From an uncultured Raoultella sp. (lineage in GTDB: Bacteria > Pseudomonadota > Gammaproteobacteria > Enterobacterales > Enterobacteriaceae): a stretch of DNA of 64,000 bases. The position numbers and the translations under genes are program-made. The stretch lies in contig CAAEVH010000004.1 in assembly GCA_900759445.1 (NCBI GenBank), positions 124,001 to 188,000 on the forward strand, given 5' to 3'. Below are positions 29,210-37,832 of the stretch, in pieces (position 1 is the first letter of the stretch; every line of letters starts with the position of its first letter). The notes beneath the pieces were generated by a model, which worked only from the letters and a program-made list of their open reading frames with translations, was not told the origin of the DNA and did no database searches.

Positions 29210-30262
29210 TCAGGCAATGGTGACTTTGCTGTCCAGATAAACATCCTGCACGGCGTTAATCAGCTTAACGCCGTCAGCCATGGTTTTCTTGAATGCTTTT
29301 CGTCCAAGAATCAGCCCCATGCCGCCAGCACGTTTGTTAATCACCGCCGTACGTACCGCATCGCTCAGATCGGTTTCGCCGCCAGCCGCACCGCCAGAGT
29401 TAATTAATCCGGCGCGCCCCATATAGCAGTTCGCCAGCTGATAACGCACCAGATCAATTGGGTTGTCGCTGGTCAGCTTGCTGTAAACGCGATCGTCGGT
29501 GTAGCCAAAGTTGACTGCTTTATACCCGCCGTTATTTTCCGCCATTTTCTGCTTAACGATATCCGCCCCGATAGTGGCTGCCAGATGGTTAGCCTGCCCG
29601 GTGAGATCGGCGGAAACATGGTAATCCACGCCATCTTTTTTAAACGCGGAGTTACGCAGATACGCCCACAGCACGGTGACCATGCCCAGTTCATGAGCAC
29701 GCTCGAACGCCGCAGAAATCTCTTCAATCTGGCGACGGGACTCCTCTGAACCGAAATAGATGGTTGCCCCTACCGCAACCGCGCCCATATTGAATGCCTG
29801 TTCTACGCTGGCATACAGCGTCTGGTCAAACGTATTGGGGTAGCTCAGCGTTTCGTTGTGGTTAATTTTTACAAGAAACGGAATGCGGTGCGCGTAGCGA
29901 CGGGAGACGGAAGCCAGCACGCCATAGGTCGATGCCACGCAGTTACACCCTGCTTCGATAGCCAGTTCCACAATATTCTTCGGATCAAAGTACAGCGGGT
30001 TAGCCGCAAACGATGCCCCCGCGGAGTGTTCCACGCCCTGATCCACCGGTAGAATTGACAGATAACCTGTCCCAGCCAGTCGGCCCGTGTTATACAGCGT
30101 TTGCATATTACGCAGCACCGCTGGCGGACGGTTGTTATCCACCATCACGCGATCGACGTAATCATGTCCAGGCAGGTAAAGTTGGTCAGAAGGAATGGTC
30201 ATACAACGATGCTGTAAAAGGTTGTCGGCATCTTTGCCAAGCAACTGCGCAATATCAGTCAT
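29210..30262 (-). CDS. fbaB: FbaB, class I fructose-bisphosphate aldolase (DhnA type)
   Basis: 350-residue Schiff-base aldolase of the archaeal/DhnA family, used in gluconeogenic growth. The catalytic lysine is Lys237 in ADIVKQKM, and [11 protein letters not shown] (70-80) is the phosphate-site start. The start at MTDIAQLLG gives the E. coli length; a longer in-frame reading to 30433 lacks similarity. Single gene, convergent with yegS and divergent from yegT. Confidence 0.96.
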   Translation of the reverse strand: MTDIAQLLGKDADNLLQHRCMTIPSDQLYLPGHDYVDRVMVDNNRPPAVLRNMQTLYNTGRLAGTGYLSILPVDQGVEHSAGASFAANPLYFDPKNIVELAIEAGCNCVASTYGVLASVSRRYAHRIPFLVKINHNETLSYPNTFDQTLYASVEQAFNMGAVAVGATIYFGSEESRRQIEEISAAFERAHELGMVTVLWAYLRNSAFKKDGVDYHVSADLTGQANHLAATIGADIVKQKMAENNGGYKAVNFGYTDDRVYSKLTSDNPIDLVRYQLANCYMGRAGLINSGGAAGGETDLSDAVRTAVINKRAGGMGLILGRKAFKKTMADGVKLINAVQDVYLDSKVTIA

Positions 30263-30514
30263 AGCTATGCTCCCGTAAGTTCCGATTTGAAACCGGAATG
30301 TGGATTGTCCTGACCCGCTTTGTTGCGGGCAGCAATAAGCCTGGTACCGACTGCGTTTTTTTTCCATCTTTAGCGCACTTTTCAGCAACTTCTGCTGGCT
30401 CGATTCAGGAAGAAATAATGTTAAGGCGGTCAAATTTAGACCTCAAAGGTATTTTAAAGGTATTATCGAATGGTACTATCAGTGCGTACCTTACCTGTCA
30501 TGAAGGATTTAAAG

Positions 30515-31792
30515 ATGAAAACTACAGTTAAGCTGTCGTTCATGATGTTTGTAGAGTGGTTTATCTGGGGCGCCTGGTTTGTACCGCTGTGGCTGTGGCT
30601 GAGTAAAAGTGGCTTTAGCGCCGGGGAGATCGGCTGGTCCTACGCCTGTACCGCGATTGCTGCGATCCTGTCGCCCATCCTGGTCGGTTCTGTCACTGAC
30701 CGTTTTTTCTCCGCGCAAAAAGTGCTGGCGGTGCTGATGTTCGTCGGCGCTATTTTGATGTACTTCGCCGCCCAGCAAACCACCTTCAGCGGATTTTTCC
30801 CGCTGTTACTGGCCTATTCGTTGACCTATATGCCGACGATTGCGCTGACCAACAGTATCGCTTTTGCCAACGTCAGTGATGTTGAGCGTGATTTCCCGCG
30901 CATCCGTGTGATGGGGACCATTGGCTGGATCGCCTCTGGTTTGGCCTGCGGTTTCTTACCGCAAATGCTTGGCTATAGTGACATCTCCCCTACCAATATT
31001 CCTCTGCTTATCACTGCCGGAAGCTCCGCTCTGTTAGGCGTCTTTGCGTTCTTTTTACCGGATACGCCGCCGAAAAGTACCGGCAAAATGGATTTCAAGG
31101 TCATGCTGGGTCTGGATGCGCTGATCCTGCTGCGGGATAAGAACTTCCTCGTCTTTTTCTTTTGCTCTTTTCTGTTCGCGATGCCGCTGGCGTTCTATTA
31201 CATCTTCGCCAACGGTTATCTGACAGAAGTCGGGATGAAAAACGCCACCGGCTGGATGACGCTGGGCCAGTTCTCTGAAATCTTCTTTATGCTGGCGCTA
31301 CCGTTTTTCACCAAACGCTTTGGCATTAAAAAGGTATTGCTGCTTGGTCTTATTACTGCGGCTATCCGCTACGGATTTTTCGTTTACGGCGGCGCGGAAG
31401 AATATTTCACTTACGCTCTGCTGTTTCTCGGCATTCTGCTGCACGGCGTCAGTTACGACTTCTACTACGTCACAGCCTACATTTATGTCGATAAAAAAGC
31501 GCCCGTACATATGCGCACCGCGGCGCAAGGGCTTATCACCCTCTGCTGTCAGGGATTCGGTAGCCTGCTCGGTTATCGTCTGGGCGGCGTGATGATGGAA
31601 AAAATGTTTGCTTATCAGGAACCGGTGAATGGTCTTACCTTTAACTGGGCTGGCATGTGGGGATTTGGCGCGGTCATGATCGCCGTCATTGCCGTAATGT
31701 TTATGATTTTCTTTCGCGAGTCAGATAAAGAAATCACCGCCATTAAGGTGGATGATCGCGATGTAGCGTTGAAACAAGGGGAAGTAAAATGA
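30515..31792 (+). CDS. yegT: YegT, putative nucleoside transporter
   Basis: 425-residue inner-membrane protein with 12 predicted helices, NupG/XapB-type nucleoside:H+ symporter family (FMMFVEWFIWGAWFVPLW at the start; RIRVMGTIGWI). Substrate not known. The start is set by comparison with E. coli YegT; a 15-residue upstream extension in frame is possible but less likely. It overlaps yegU by 4 bp, opening the yegTUV operon. Confidence 0.93.
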   Translation: MKTTVKLSFMMFVEWFIWGAWFVPLWLWLSKSGFSAGEIGWSYACTAIAAILSPILVGSVTDRFFSAQKVLAVLMFVGAILMYFAAQQTTFSGFFPLLLAYSLTYMPTIALTNSIAFANVSDVERDFPRIRVMGTIGWIASGLACGFLPQMLGYSDISPTNIPLLITAGSSALLGVFAFFLPDTPPKSTGKMDFKVMLGLDALILLRDKNFLVFFFCSFLFAMPLAFYYIFANGYLTEVGMKNATGWMTLGQFSEIFFMLALPFFTKRFGIKKVLLLGLITAAIRYGFFVYGGAEEYFTYALLFLGILLHGVSYDFYYVTAYIYVDKKAPVHMRTAAQGLITLCCQGFGSLLGYRLGGVMMEKMFAYQEPVNGLTFNWAGMWGFGAVMIAVIAVMFMIFFRESDKEITAIKVDDRDVALKQGEVK

Positions 31793-32793
31793 AAGCAGAA
31801 CGTATTCTCGGTGCTCTTTATGGGCAGGCGTTAGGGGATGCGATGGGTATGCCGTCGGAACTGTGGCCAAGAACCCGGGTTAAAGCCCATTTCGGTTGGA
31901 TCGACCGTTTTTTACCCGGCCCTGCGGAGAATAATGCCGCCTGCTATTTTAACCAGGCGGAGTTCACTGATGACACCTCCATGGCGCTGTGTCTGGCTGA
32001 TGCCCTGCTTGAGTGCGACGGAGAGATTGTACCCGACGTTATTGGCCGCAATATTCTGGCCTGGGCCGAACGTTTTGATGCTTTTAATAAAAACGTGCTC
32101 GGCCCGACCTCAAAAATTGCGCTAAAAGCCATTCGCGACGGCAAACCTGTCGCCGAACTGGAAAATAACGGCGTTACCAACGGAGCGGCAATGCGCGTTT
32201 CACCGCTGGGATGTCTGCTCCCCGCGCGCGATCTCGATGCCTTTATCGATGATGTGGCATTAGCCTCCAGCCCGACGCATAAATCGGATTTGGCTATCGC
32301 TGGCGCAGTGGTGGTCGCATGGGCGGTATCACGCGCTATCGACGGCGGAAAATGGTCAGAGATTGTCGACGCGCTGCCAGCCATTGCCCGGCATGCGCAG
32401 CAAAAAAGGATCACTACCTTTAGCGCATCGCTCTCTGCACGCCTTGAACTGGCGCTGAAAATTGTCCGTAACGCTGACGGCATTGAGTCTGCCTGCGAGC
32501 AGTTGTATCAGGTTGTAGGGGCCGGAACCAGCACCATTGAATCCGTGCCTTGCGCCATCGCTATGGTTGAGCTGGCGCAGACCGATCCTAACCGCTGCGC
32601 CATTCTGTGTGCGAACCTCGGGGGCGATACCGACACCATCGGGGCGATGGCAACCGCCATTTGTGGCGCGCTCCACGGCGTAAGTGCGATTAATCCGGCA
32701 TTGAAACATGAGCTCGATGCGGTAAATCAGCTGGACTTTATCCGCTACGCCAGTGGATTGATGCGACTGCGCGAGCTGCGGGAGGCACTATGA
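31789..32793 (+). CDS. yegU: YegU, ADP-ribosylglycohydrolase-family hydrolase
   Basis: 334-residue member of the ADP-ribosylglycohydrolase family. The metal-binding signatures are FTDDTSMALCLAD (59-71, with Asp61 and Asp62) and NLGGDTDTIGAMA near 280. Such enzymes cleave N- or O-glycosidic bonds of ADP-ribosyl compounds. Here the substrate is unknown; the coupling to a nucleoside-type permease and a sugar kinase suggests cleavage of an imported ribosylated compound. Coupled by 4-bp overlaps to yegT and yegV. Confidence 0.93.
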   Translation: MKAERILGALYGQALGDAMGMPSELWPRTRVKAHFGWIDRFLPGPAENNAACYFNQAEFTDDTSMALCLADALLECDGEIVPDVIGRNILAWAERFDAFNKNVLGPTSKIALKAIRDGKPVAELENNGVTNGAAMRVSPLGCLLPARDLDAFIDDVALASSPTHKSDLAIAGAVVVAWAVSRAIDGGKWSEIVDALPAIARHAQQKRITTFSASLSARLELALKIVRNADGIESACEQLYQVVGAGTSTIESVPCAIAMVELAQTDPNRCAILCANLGGDTDTIGAMATAICGALHGVSAINPALKHELDAVNQLDFIRYASGLMRLRELREAL

Positions 32794-33755
32794 GCACCAC
32801 GCGTCTGCAACAACTTCTCCCGCAGTTACGCACACAGCGACCCGTTACGGTGGTGGGTGCGGCGGTGATTGATGTCATTGCCGATGCGTATGCCCTTCCC
32901 TGGCGCGGATGTGACATTGAACTCAAACAGCAAGGGGTGAACGTTGGCGGCTGCGCGCTCAATATCGCCGTAGCACTCAAGCGGTTAGGTATCGACGCCA
33001 GTAATGCTTTACCGCTGGGTCAGGGAGTGTGGGCCGATATTATCCGCAACCGGATGGCAAAAGAGGGACTGCACAGCCTGATCGATAACGCCGCAGGCGA
33101 TAACGGCTGGTGTCTGGCTCTGGTCGAGCCGGATGGCGAACGTACCTTTATGTCCTTTAGTGGCGTCGAAAATCAGTGGAACGCTGACTGGCTGGCACAG
33201 CTGGAGATCCCACGTCACAGCCTGGTTTATCTCTCGGGCTATCAGTTAGCCTCTCCGTGTGGTGAGTTGCTGGTGCATTGGCTGGAAGGGCTGGAGGAAG
33301 TGACGCCGTTTATCGATTTTGGCCCACGCATCGGCGACATTCCCGAGCCCTTACTGGCAAGAATTATGGCCTGCCGTCCACTGGTATCGCTCAATCGGCA
33401 GGAGGCGGAAATTGCCGCCGAGCGGTTTGCATTAAGCCAGGATATAGAAGGTTTTGGCGCACAATGGGTGCAACGTTTTGCCACACCGGTGGTGGTACGC
33501 CACGATAAAGACGGTGCGTGGTATTTCAGCACCCAAACTTCCGGTTGCATACCGGCATTTTCGACAGCGGTCGTTGATACCATTGGCGCAGGTGACAGCC
33601 ACGCTGGCGGCATGCTGGCCGGACTGGCGTCTGGCTGGTCGCTGGCTGACGCGGTACTGCTTGGAAACGCCGTGGCGTCCTGGGTGGTAGGGCATCGCGG
33701 GGGCGATTGCGCCCCTACGCGCGAGGCGTTACTCCTCGCACACAAACACGTATAG
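32790..33755 (+). CDS. yegV: YegV, PfkB-family sugar/nucleoside kinase
   Basis: 321-residue ribokinase-type kinase. An N-terminal substrate domain with GAAVIDVIADAY and VNVGGCALNIAVALKRLG is followed by the PfkB signature DTIGAGDSHAGGMLAGL near 261, which contains the catalytic aspartate. Substrate unknown. It is the last gene of yegTUV. Its 3' end overlaps the convergent yegW by 27 bp. Confidence 0.93.
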   Translation: MSTTRLQQLLPQLRTQRPVTVVGAAVIDVIADAYALPWRGCDIELKQQGVNVGGCALNIAVALKRLGIDASNALPLGQGVWADIIRNRMAKEGLHSLIDNAAGDNGWCLALVEPDGERTFMSFSGVENQWNADWLAQLEIPRHSLVYLSGYQLASPCGELLVHWLEGLEEVTPFIDFGPRIGDIPEPLLARIMACRPLVSLNRQEAEIAAERFALSQDIEGFGAQWVQRFATPVVVRHDKDGAWYFSTQTSGCIPAFSTAVVDTIGAGDSHAGGMLAGLASGWSLADAVLLGNAVASWVVGHRGGDCAPTREALLLAHKHV

Positions 33756-34475
33756 GTCGCTTCGACAATAGCTGATGCTGTATTCAATGGGCCGTTGCTG
33801 CTGGTCAAGCGCTACCTGCTTGATCACCAGCACCGGCACTTTGCTGTCCATTTGAATGTGCGCCTGGAACTCTGCGTCAGGCATTCGGGCACTGACACGT
33901 GAGCGGGTGCGCTGCGGGAAAATATGCTGGCTGCGAAAATAGTCATACAGTGAAACGCCGATGGCATCCACGTCATGAATTAGATGGGCAGGAACCCATG
34001 ACTCTTCAATAGAAACCGCATCTTCATCTACGTAGCGAATGCGCTTGAGCAAGAAGACGTCACTCCCCGTGGCAACAGCCAGCTGCTGCGCTACCTCTTC
34101 CGGGCAAGGCACAATCCGCTTGTTAACCCACAGCGTATCTGGTTTTTTACCGCGCAACACCACCTGCTGTGAAAAACCACGCGCTTCTTTTAGCGAATAC
34201 TCGAAGATGTTGTTGATCTGCGTCCCGTAACCGCGGGCGCGCGTCACGACGCCTTCTTCTTCCAGGGCTTGCATCGCCTTACGAACCGTAATTCGCGAAA
34301 CGCCAGTCAATTGGCTGAGATCGCGCTCGCCGGGCAGGATGTTTCCATGCTCCAGAATCCCGCTGCGCACAGCGTTTTTCACCGTTTGCGCAAATTTCAT
34401 ATACAGCGGCGTGTTATCTGCCGCGGAAATACGTTCATTCAGTTGCGCGATAAGCTGGGTATGCGCTTGTTCCAT
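33729..34475 (-). CDS. yegW: YegW, GntR/HutC-family transcription regulator
   Basis: 248-residue regulator with a winged-helix domain (about 25-90; LPGERDLSQLTGVSRITVRKAM-type helix-turn-helix) and a UTRA ligand-binding domain (about 100-240). Its position next to yegTUV makes it the likely local regulator, probably responding to a metabolite of that pathway; this is inference. E. coli yegX, which follows in K-12, is absent. Confidence 0.92.
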   Translation of the reverse strand: MEQAHTQLIAQLNERISAADNTPLYMKFAQTVKNAVRSGILEHGNILPGERDLSQLTGVSRITVRKAMQALEEEGVVTRARGYGTQINNIFEYSLKEARGFSQQVVLRGKKPDTLWVNKRIVPCPEEVAQQLAVATGSDVFLLKRIRYVDEDAVSIEESWVPAHLIHDVDAIGVSLYDYFRSQHIFPQRTRSRVSARMPDAEFQAHIQMDSKVPVLVIKQVALDQQQRPIEYSISYCRSDLYVFVCEE

Positions 34476-34516
34476 TTATCTTTTTCCTGCAGCCGTTTCT
34501 GCAGCCAGTATACTCA

Positions 34517-35317
34517 TTACCACCACGCGTGGAAATGATGCACCGGACCAATTCCCTCACCGACTTCCAGGGTGTCGGCCTGCGCCAATGCCGCTGAAAG
34601 CCACAACTTAGCTTCCTGCACTGTCTGTGCCCAGTTGTCATGGCGCGGACGCAGCGCCGCCAGTGCCGCCGATAGCGTACAGCCAGTACCGTGGGTATTT
34701 TTGGTCATCACCCTTGGCGCGGTAAAACGCTGCTCGCCATCACGGGTAAAGAGCCAGTCGGGGCTTTGCGCATCCTCCAGATGACCGCCTTTCATCAACA
34801 CCGCCTCGCAACCCAGCGCCCGCAGCGCCCTTCCCTGCTCTAACATCTCCTGCTCAGTCTGCGCATGGGGAGCCCCGAGCAGCGCCGCAGCTTCGGGTAA
34901 ATTTGGGGTGATAATCGAAACCTGCGGCAGCAAATGGGTACGCAGCGTTTCAACCGCCGAAGGAGACAGCAACGGATCGCCGCTTTTCGCCAGCATCACG
35001 GTATCCAGCACGACATTTTGCACCCGATGGCGACGCAAACGTTCGGCGACCGCTTCAACAATATCCGTTTCCGCCAGCATACCGATTTTCGTGGTGTCGA
35101 TACGCACATCACTGAACACCGAATCCAGCTGCGCGGCGACAAAGTCAGGTTCAATGCGATACACCGACTGCACCCCGCGCGTATTTTGCGCCACCAACGC
35201 CGTGATAACCGAGCAGCCGTAAGCGCCAAGCGCCGAGAACGTTTTTAAATCGGCCTGAATACCCGCACCACCGCTTGGATCGGTTCCGGCAATCGTTAAT
35301 GCGTTAATCCGTTTCAT
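34517..35317 (-). CDS. thiD: ThiD, hydroxymethylpyrimidine (phosphate) kinase
   Basis: 266-residue kinase that phosphorylates HMP and HMP-phosphate in thiamine synthesis. Features: [20 protein letters not shown] at the N terminus and the ATP-site motif [15 protein letters not shown] near 209. It overlaps thiM by 4 bp and is controlled by the TPP riboswitch upstream of thiM. Confidence 0.96.
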   Translation of the reverse strand: MKRINALTIAGTDPSGGAGIQADLKTFSALGAYGCSVITALVAQNTRGVQSVYRIEPDFVAAQLDSVFSDVRIDTTKIGMLAETDIVEAVAERLRRHRVQNVVLDTVMLAKSGDPLLSPSAVETLRTHLLPQVSIITPNLPEAAALLGAPHAQTEQEMLEQGRALRALGCEAVLMKGGHLEDAQSPDWLFTRDGEQRFTAPRVMTKNTHGTGCTLSAALAALRPRHDNWAQTVQEAKLWLSAALAQADTLEVGEGIGPVHHFHAWW

Positions 35318-36102
35318 AGTTGCTCCTGCGCGTTCAGGTTATAGAGGGCGTCAATAAATGCCGGGACAAAACTGCCCGGTCCGGTTGATTGTCGAGTGGC
35401 TATTTGTCCAGCCTGTTTCATCCAGCTACAGGCGGAGGCGACGTTATCAAGCCGGTCACCGTGCAGGGCGCAACTGGCCGCAACGACCGCCGACAGCGCG
35501 CATCCGGTGCCCACCACGCGCGTCATCAACGGATCACCCCCGTTCACGCAGACGGTACGCTGACCATCGGTGACATAGTCAATTTCGCCGGTAACCACGA
35601 CAATGGTCCCAACCTGACGAGCCAGTGCCTGCGCTGCGGGAAGCGCAGCGGCTGCCGTATCGGTCGTATCCACGCCGCGTCCCCCGCCGTTCATACCCGC
35701 CAGAGCCAGTATTTCCGAAGCGTTGCCGCGGATAGCCGCAGGCTGTAGCGCCAACAAATCCAGACAGAAGCGACGACGAAACTCCAGCGCCCCCACGGCA
35801 ACGGGATCGAGCGTCCACGGGGTTTTAGCAAGTTGTGCCCGCTCAACTGCGGCGCGCATCGCCGTAGCCCGTTCCCGGGTTAAGGTGCCGACATTAATCA
35901 GTAATGCACTGGCAATAGACGCGAACTGACTGGCTTCCTCGGGCTCGATTACCATTGCTGGTGATGCGCCCAGCGCCAACAGCGTATTGGCCGTAAAGCT
36001 TTGCACGACCTCGTTGGTCATGCAGTGTGTGAGAGGGGAAAGCGTTCTAAATTGGTGTAAGGTGTGAGCCGCGAGTGTGCGGCTGTGCAGGTCAGGCTGC
36101 AT
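35314..36102 (-). CDS. thiM: ThiM, hydroxyethylthiazole kinase
   Basis: 262-residue salvage kinase that phosphorylates the thiazole alcohol. The conserved [22 protein letters not shown] segment binds thiazole, and [13 protein letters not shown] near 200 is the anion-hole/ATP motif with the reactive cysteine. First gene of thiMD, with CAGGAG before the ATG and a TPP riboswitch 45 bp upstream. Confidence 0.96.
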   Translation of the reverse strand: MQPDLHSRTLAAHTLHQFRTLSPLTHCMTNEVVQSFTANTLLALGASPAMVIEPEEASQFASIASALLINVGTLTRERATAMRAAVERAQLAKTPWTLDPVAVGALEFRRRFCLDLLALQPAAIRGNASEILALAGMNGGGRGVDTTDTAAAALPAAQALARQVGTIVVVTGEIDYVTDGQRTVCVNGGDPLMTRVVGTGCALSAVVAASCALHGDRLDNVASACSWMKQAGQIATRQSTGPGSFVPAFIDALYNLNAQEQL

Positions 36103-36146
36103 GGTTCAGCTCCTGCCCGCGCGAAGAAGGGACACGAGCAGTGTCA

Positions 36147-36224
36147 GACTTCCCTACGCTGGCATTATCCAGATCAGGTGGTACGGGTATTTCTCAGCCT
36201 TCACCAGGAAGGGCACCCCGAGTC
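36147..36224 (-). promoter_or_regulatory. TPP (thiamine pyrophosphate) riboswitch of thiMD
   Basis: Read on the minus strand, the element starts GACTCGGGGTGCCC, has the pyrimidine-sensor GGCTGAGAAATACCC and the pyrophosphate-sensor region CTGATCTGGATAATGCCAGC, and ends GTAGGGAAGTC, which pairs with the start as P1. All conserved THI-box blocks are present. In E. coli thiM it blocks translation when TPP is bound. Confidence 0.95.
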
Positions 36225-36457
36225 GTTGAAACACAAGTTTCGGTAACAGAATACTGCCTACGCTTGATGATGTAAATTAGCGCAGCACCATGGCCCTCCA
36301 CGAAATTACGGGGTAAGGTTGCAGCTATTCTGTACATTCATTTACACTTTTTACGAAATGACTGGCGTGATCACAAAAAAGTTCTTGTCAGATGCCCTAT
36401 AAGCCAGGAATGATACACGACTGATGTTGATGACCCGAACAGGTAAAGAGGATGGGT

Positions 36458-36784
36458 ATGAAGAATAAAATGTTGCTGGGTGCACTCCTGCTTGCAAGCA
36501 GCGTCGTCTGGGCCGCACCGGCCGCAACAGCTGCTCCCACCGGAATTGATAAGTATGAGTTGAGCGGTTTCATCGCCGACTTTACCCATTTTAAACCTGG
36601 TGACACGGTCCCACCGCTGTACCGTACTGACGAATATGCGATTAAGCAATGGAACCAACGCAACCTGCCAGCCCCTACCGCCGGTACCCACTGGACCTAC
36701 ATGGGTGGTGCGTACGTGCTGATCAACGATGCTGACGGTAAGATCATTAAAGCCTACGACGGCGAGATTTTTTATCATCGTTAA
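36458..36784 (+). CDS. rcnB: RcnB, periplasmic nickel/cobalt homeostasis protein
   Basis: 108-residue exported protein with signal peptide MKNKMLLGALLLASSVVWA and the RcnB core (YELSGFIADFTHFKPGD...AIKQWNQRNLPAP, then GTHWTYMGGAYVLI). AAAGAGG is 6 bp from ATG 36458 but touches the ATG at 36452, so the former is used. In E. coli it follows rcnA, the Ni/Co exporter, and rcnR; neither is present between thiM and this gene. Its partner must lie elsewhere or be missing. Confidence 0.9.
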   Translation: MKNKMLLGALLLASSVVWAAPAATAAPTGIDKYELSGFIADFTHFKPGDTVPPLYRTDEYAIKQWNQRNLPAPTAGTHWTYMGGAYVLINDADGKIIKAYDGEIFYHR

Positions 36785-36837
36785 TAGAAAAAACACGTAC
36801 TTTCAGCAAGAAAGTACGTGAAATACCCGCAAATCAA

Positions 36838-37821
36838 TTAGTCATAAGATACTGCAAATATCACTTTACTTTGTATTTCACCAGGCAGTAATGATTCCCC
36901 TGTCACGCGAACATATTTCGCAGTAATAGGGAAAGTGTACTGATTACTGATTGCTTCCAGTTTGGTCATTCTGTTCATCAGATTATCCCCCTGTTTTAGA
37001 GGAGAAGTCGCGGTGCCATTATATATCTGGAACCCCACCCCTTTGGCGCCATTCGCTATCGTGTTTTTTAGTATTTTCCCGCTTTCATCCCAGTCACCGC
37101 GCACCACTTTAAAAGTGACGGGATTGGTGGTAACGTTATATATACTTTCGCAATTCAATACCAGATTTGTGGAACCCGATTTGGTATTATTAACCGTGAG
37201 CATCTCATTTAATGTGGTATCTGGCATTTTAATTTCGTAGCGGGGTAATGAAAACTGACACGTGGTGGGTTGATGCGTTACTGTAAAGCTTAAATTCTGT
37301 GTAAAAGCTGAATTACTCGATAAACGTCCGGTAACCCAGCAATAAAGATAAGCTAACCAGTTTGAAGTACAAGAATTATCAGAGGTAATACTTACTGCCG
37401 GGTCGCTCAGACTAAACGCATCACCGTATACTGTCTGCTTAATAGTCCCTGAATTTACATATCTTGCTGAGATGGTGAAACTTTTGGAATCCAGTACTTC
37501 GCCGGCACTAACCGTTTTCTTACCAATACTTACTGGAAAATCATTGCTGGTCAGATTGATATTAATTAAAATCTTCTTGCCGCTGCCCCCCTGAATTGCA
37601 ACAATGTAATCCTTGAGCGGTGTTGTATAATATAAGCTATCACTGTTGGCTGTACATACTATATTGCCACTGGAACTGAGATTGATTTGATTCGTTGCTG
37701 TTCCAGATGTCATATCCAGATTAATTGTCGTTAACCCGCCATTTTTTGTCTGAAATGTACACCCGGCATCAGCGCCAAAGGATGACAGCAGCAAAAATAT
37801 CAAAAATACGTATCCTTTCAT
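36838..37821 (-). CDS. yehA: YehA-type fimbrial tip adhesin
   Basis: Predicted minor fimbrial subunit of 327 residues: signal peptide (about 1-21), an N-terminal domain with cysteines that may bind receptor, and a C-terminal pilin domain (about 185-327) ending in the donor-strand-type VIFAVSYD. The start at MKGYVFLIF follows AAGGA; earlier in-frame codons overlap the usher stop. It is distal in the yehDCBA cluster, the usual adhesin place. Similarity to E. coli YehA is by position and domain plan; the ligand is unknown. The gene is AT-rich. Confidence 0.82.
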   Translation of the reverse strand: MKGYVFLIFLLLSSFGADAGCTFQTKNGGLTTINLDMTSGTATNQINLSSSGNIVCTANSDSLYYTTPLKDYIVAIQGGSGKKILININLTSNDFPVSIGKKTVSAGEVLDSKSFTISARYVNSGTIKQTVYGDAFSLSDPAVSITSDNSCTSNWLAYLYCWVTGRLSSNSAFTQNLSFTVTHQPTTCQFSLPRYEIKMPDTTLNEMLTVNNTKSGSTNLVLNCESIYNVTTNPVTFKVVRGDWDESGKILKNTIANGAKGVGFQIYNGTATSPLKQGDNLMNRMTKLEAISNQYTFPITAKYVRVTGESLLPGEIQSKVIFAVSYD

Positions 37822-37832
37822 ATCTTGCATCC

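Noticed and set aside
30263..30433. 57-codon N-terminal extension of fbaB
   Set aside because: The extension has no similarity to aldolases; the shorter start gives the known family length.
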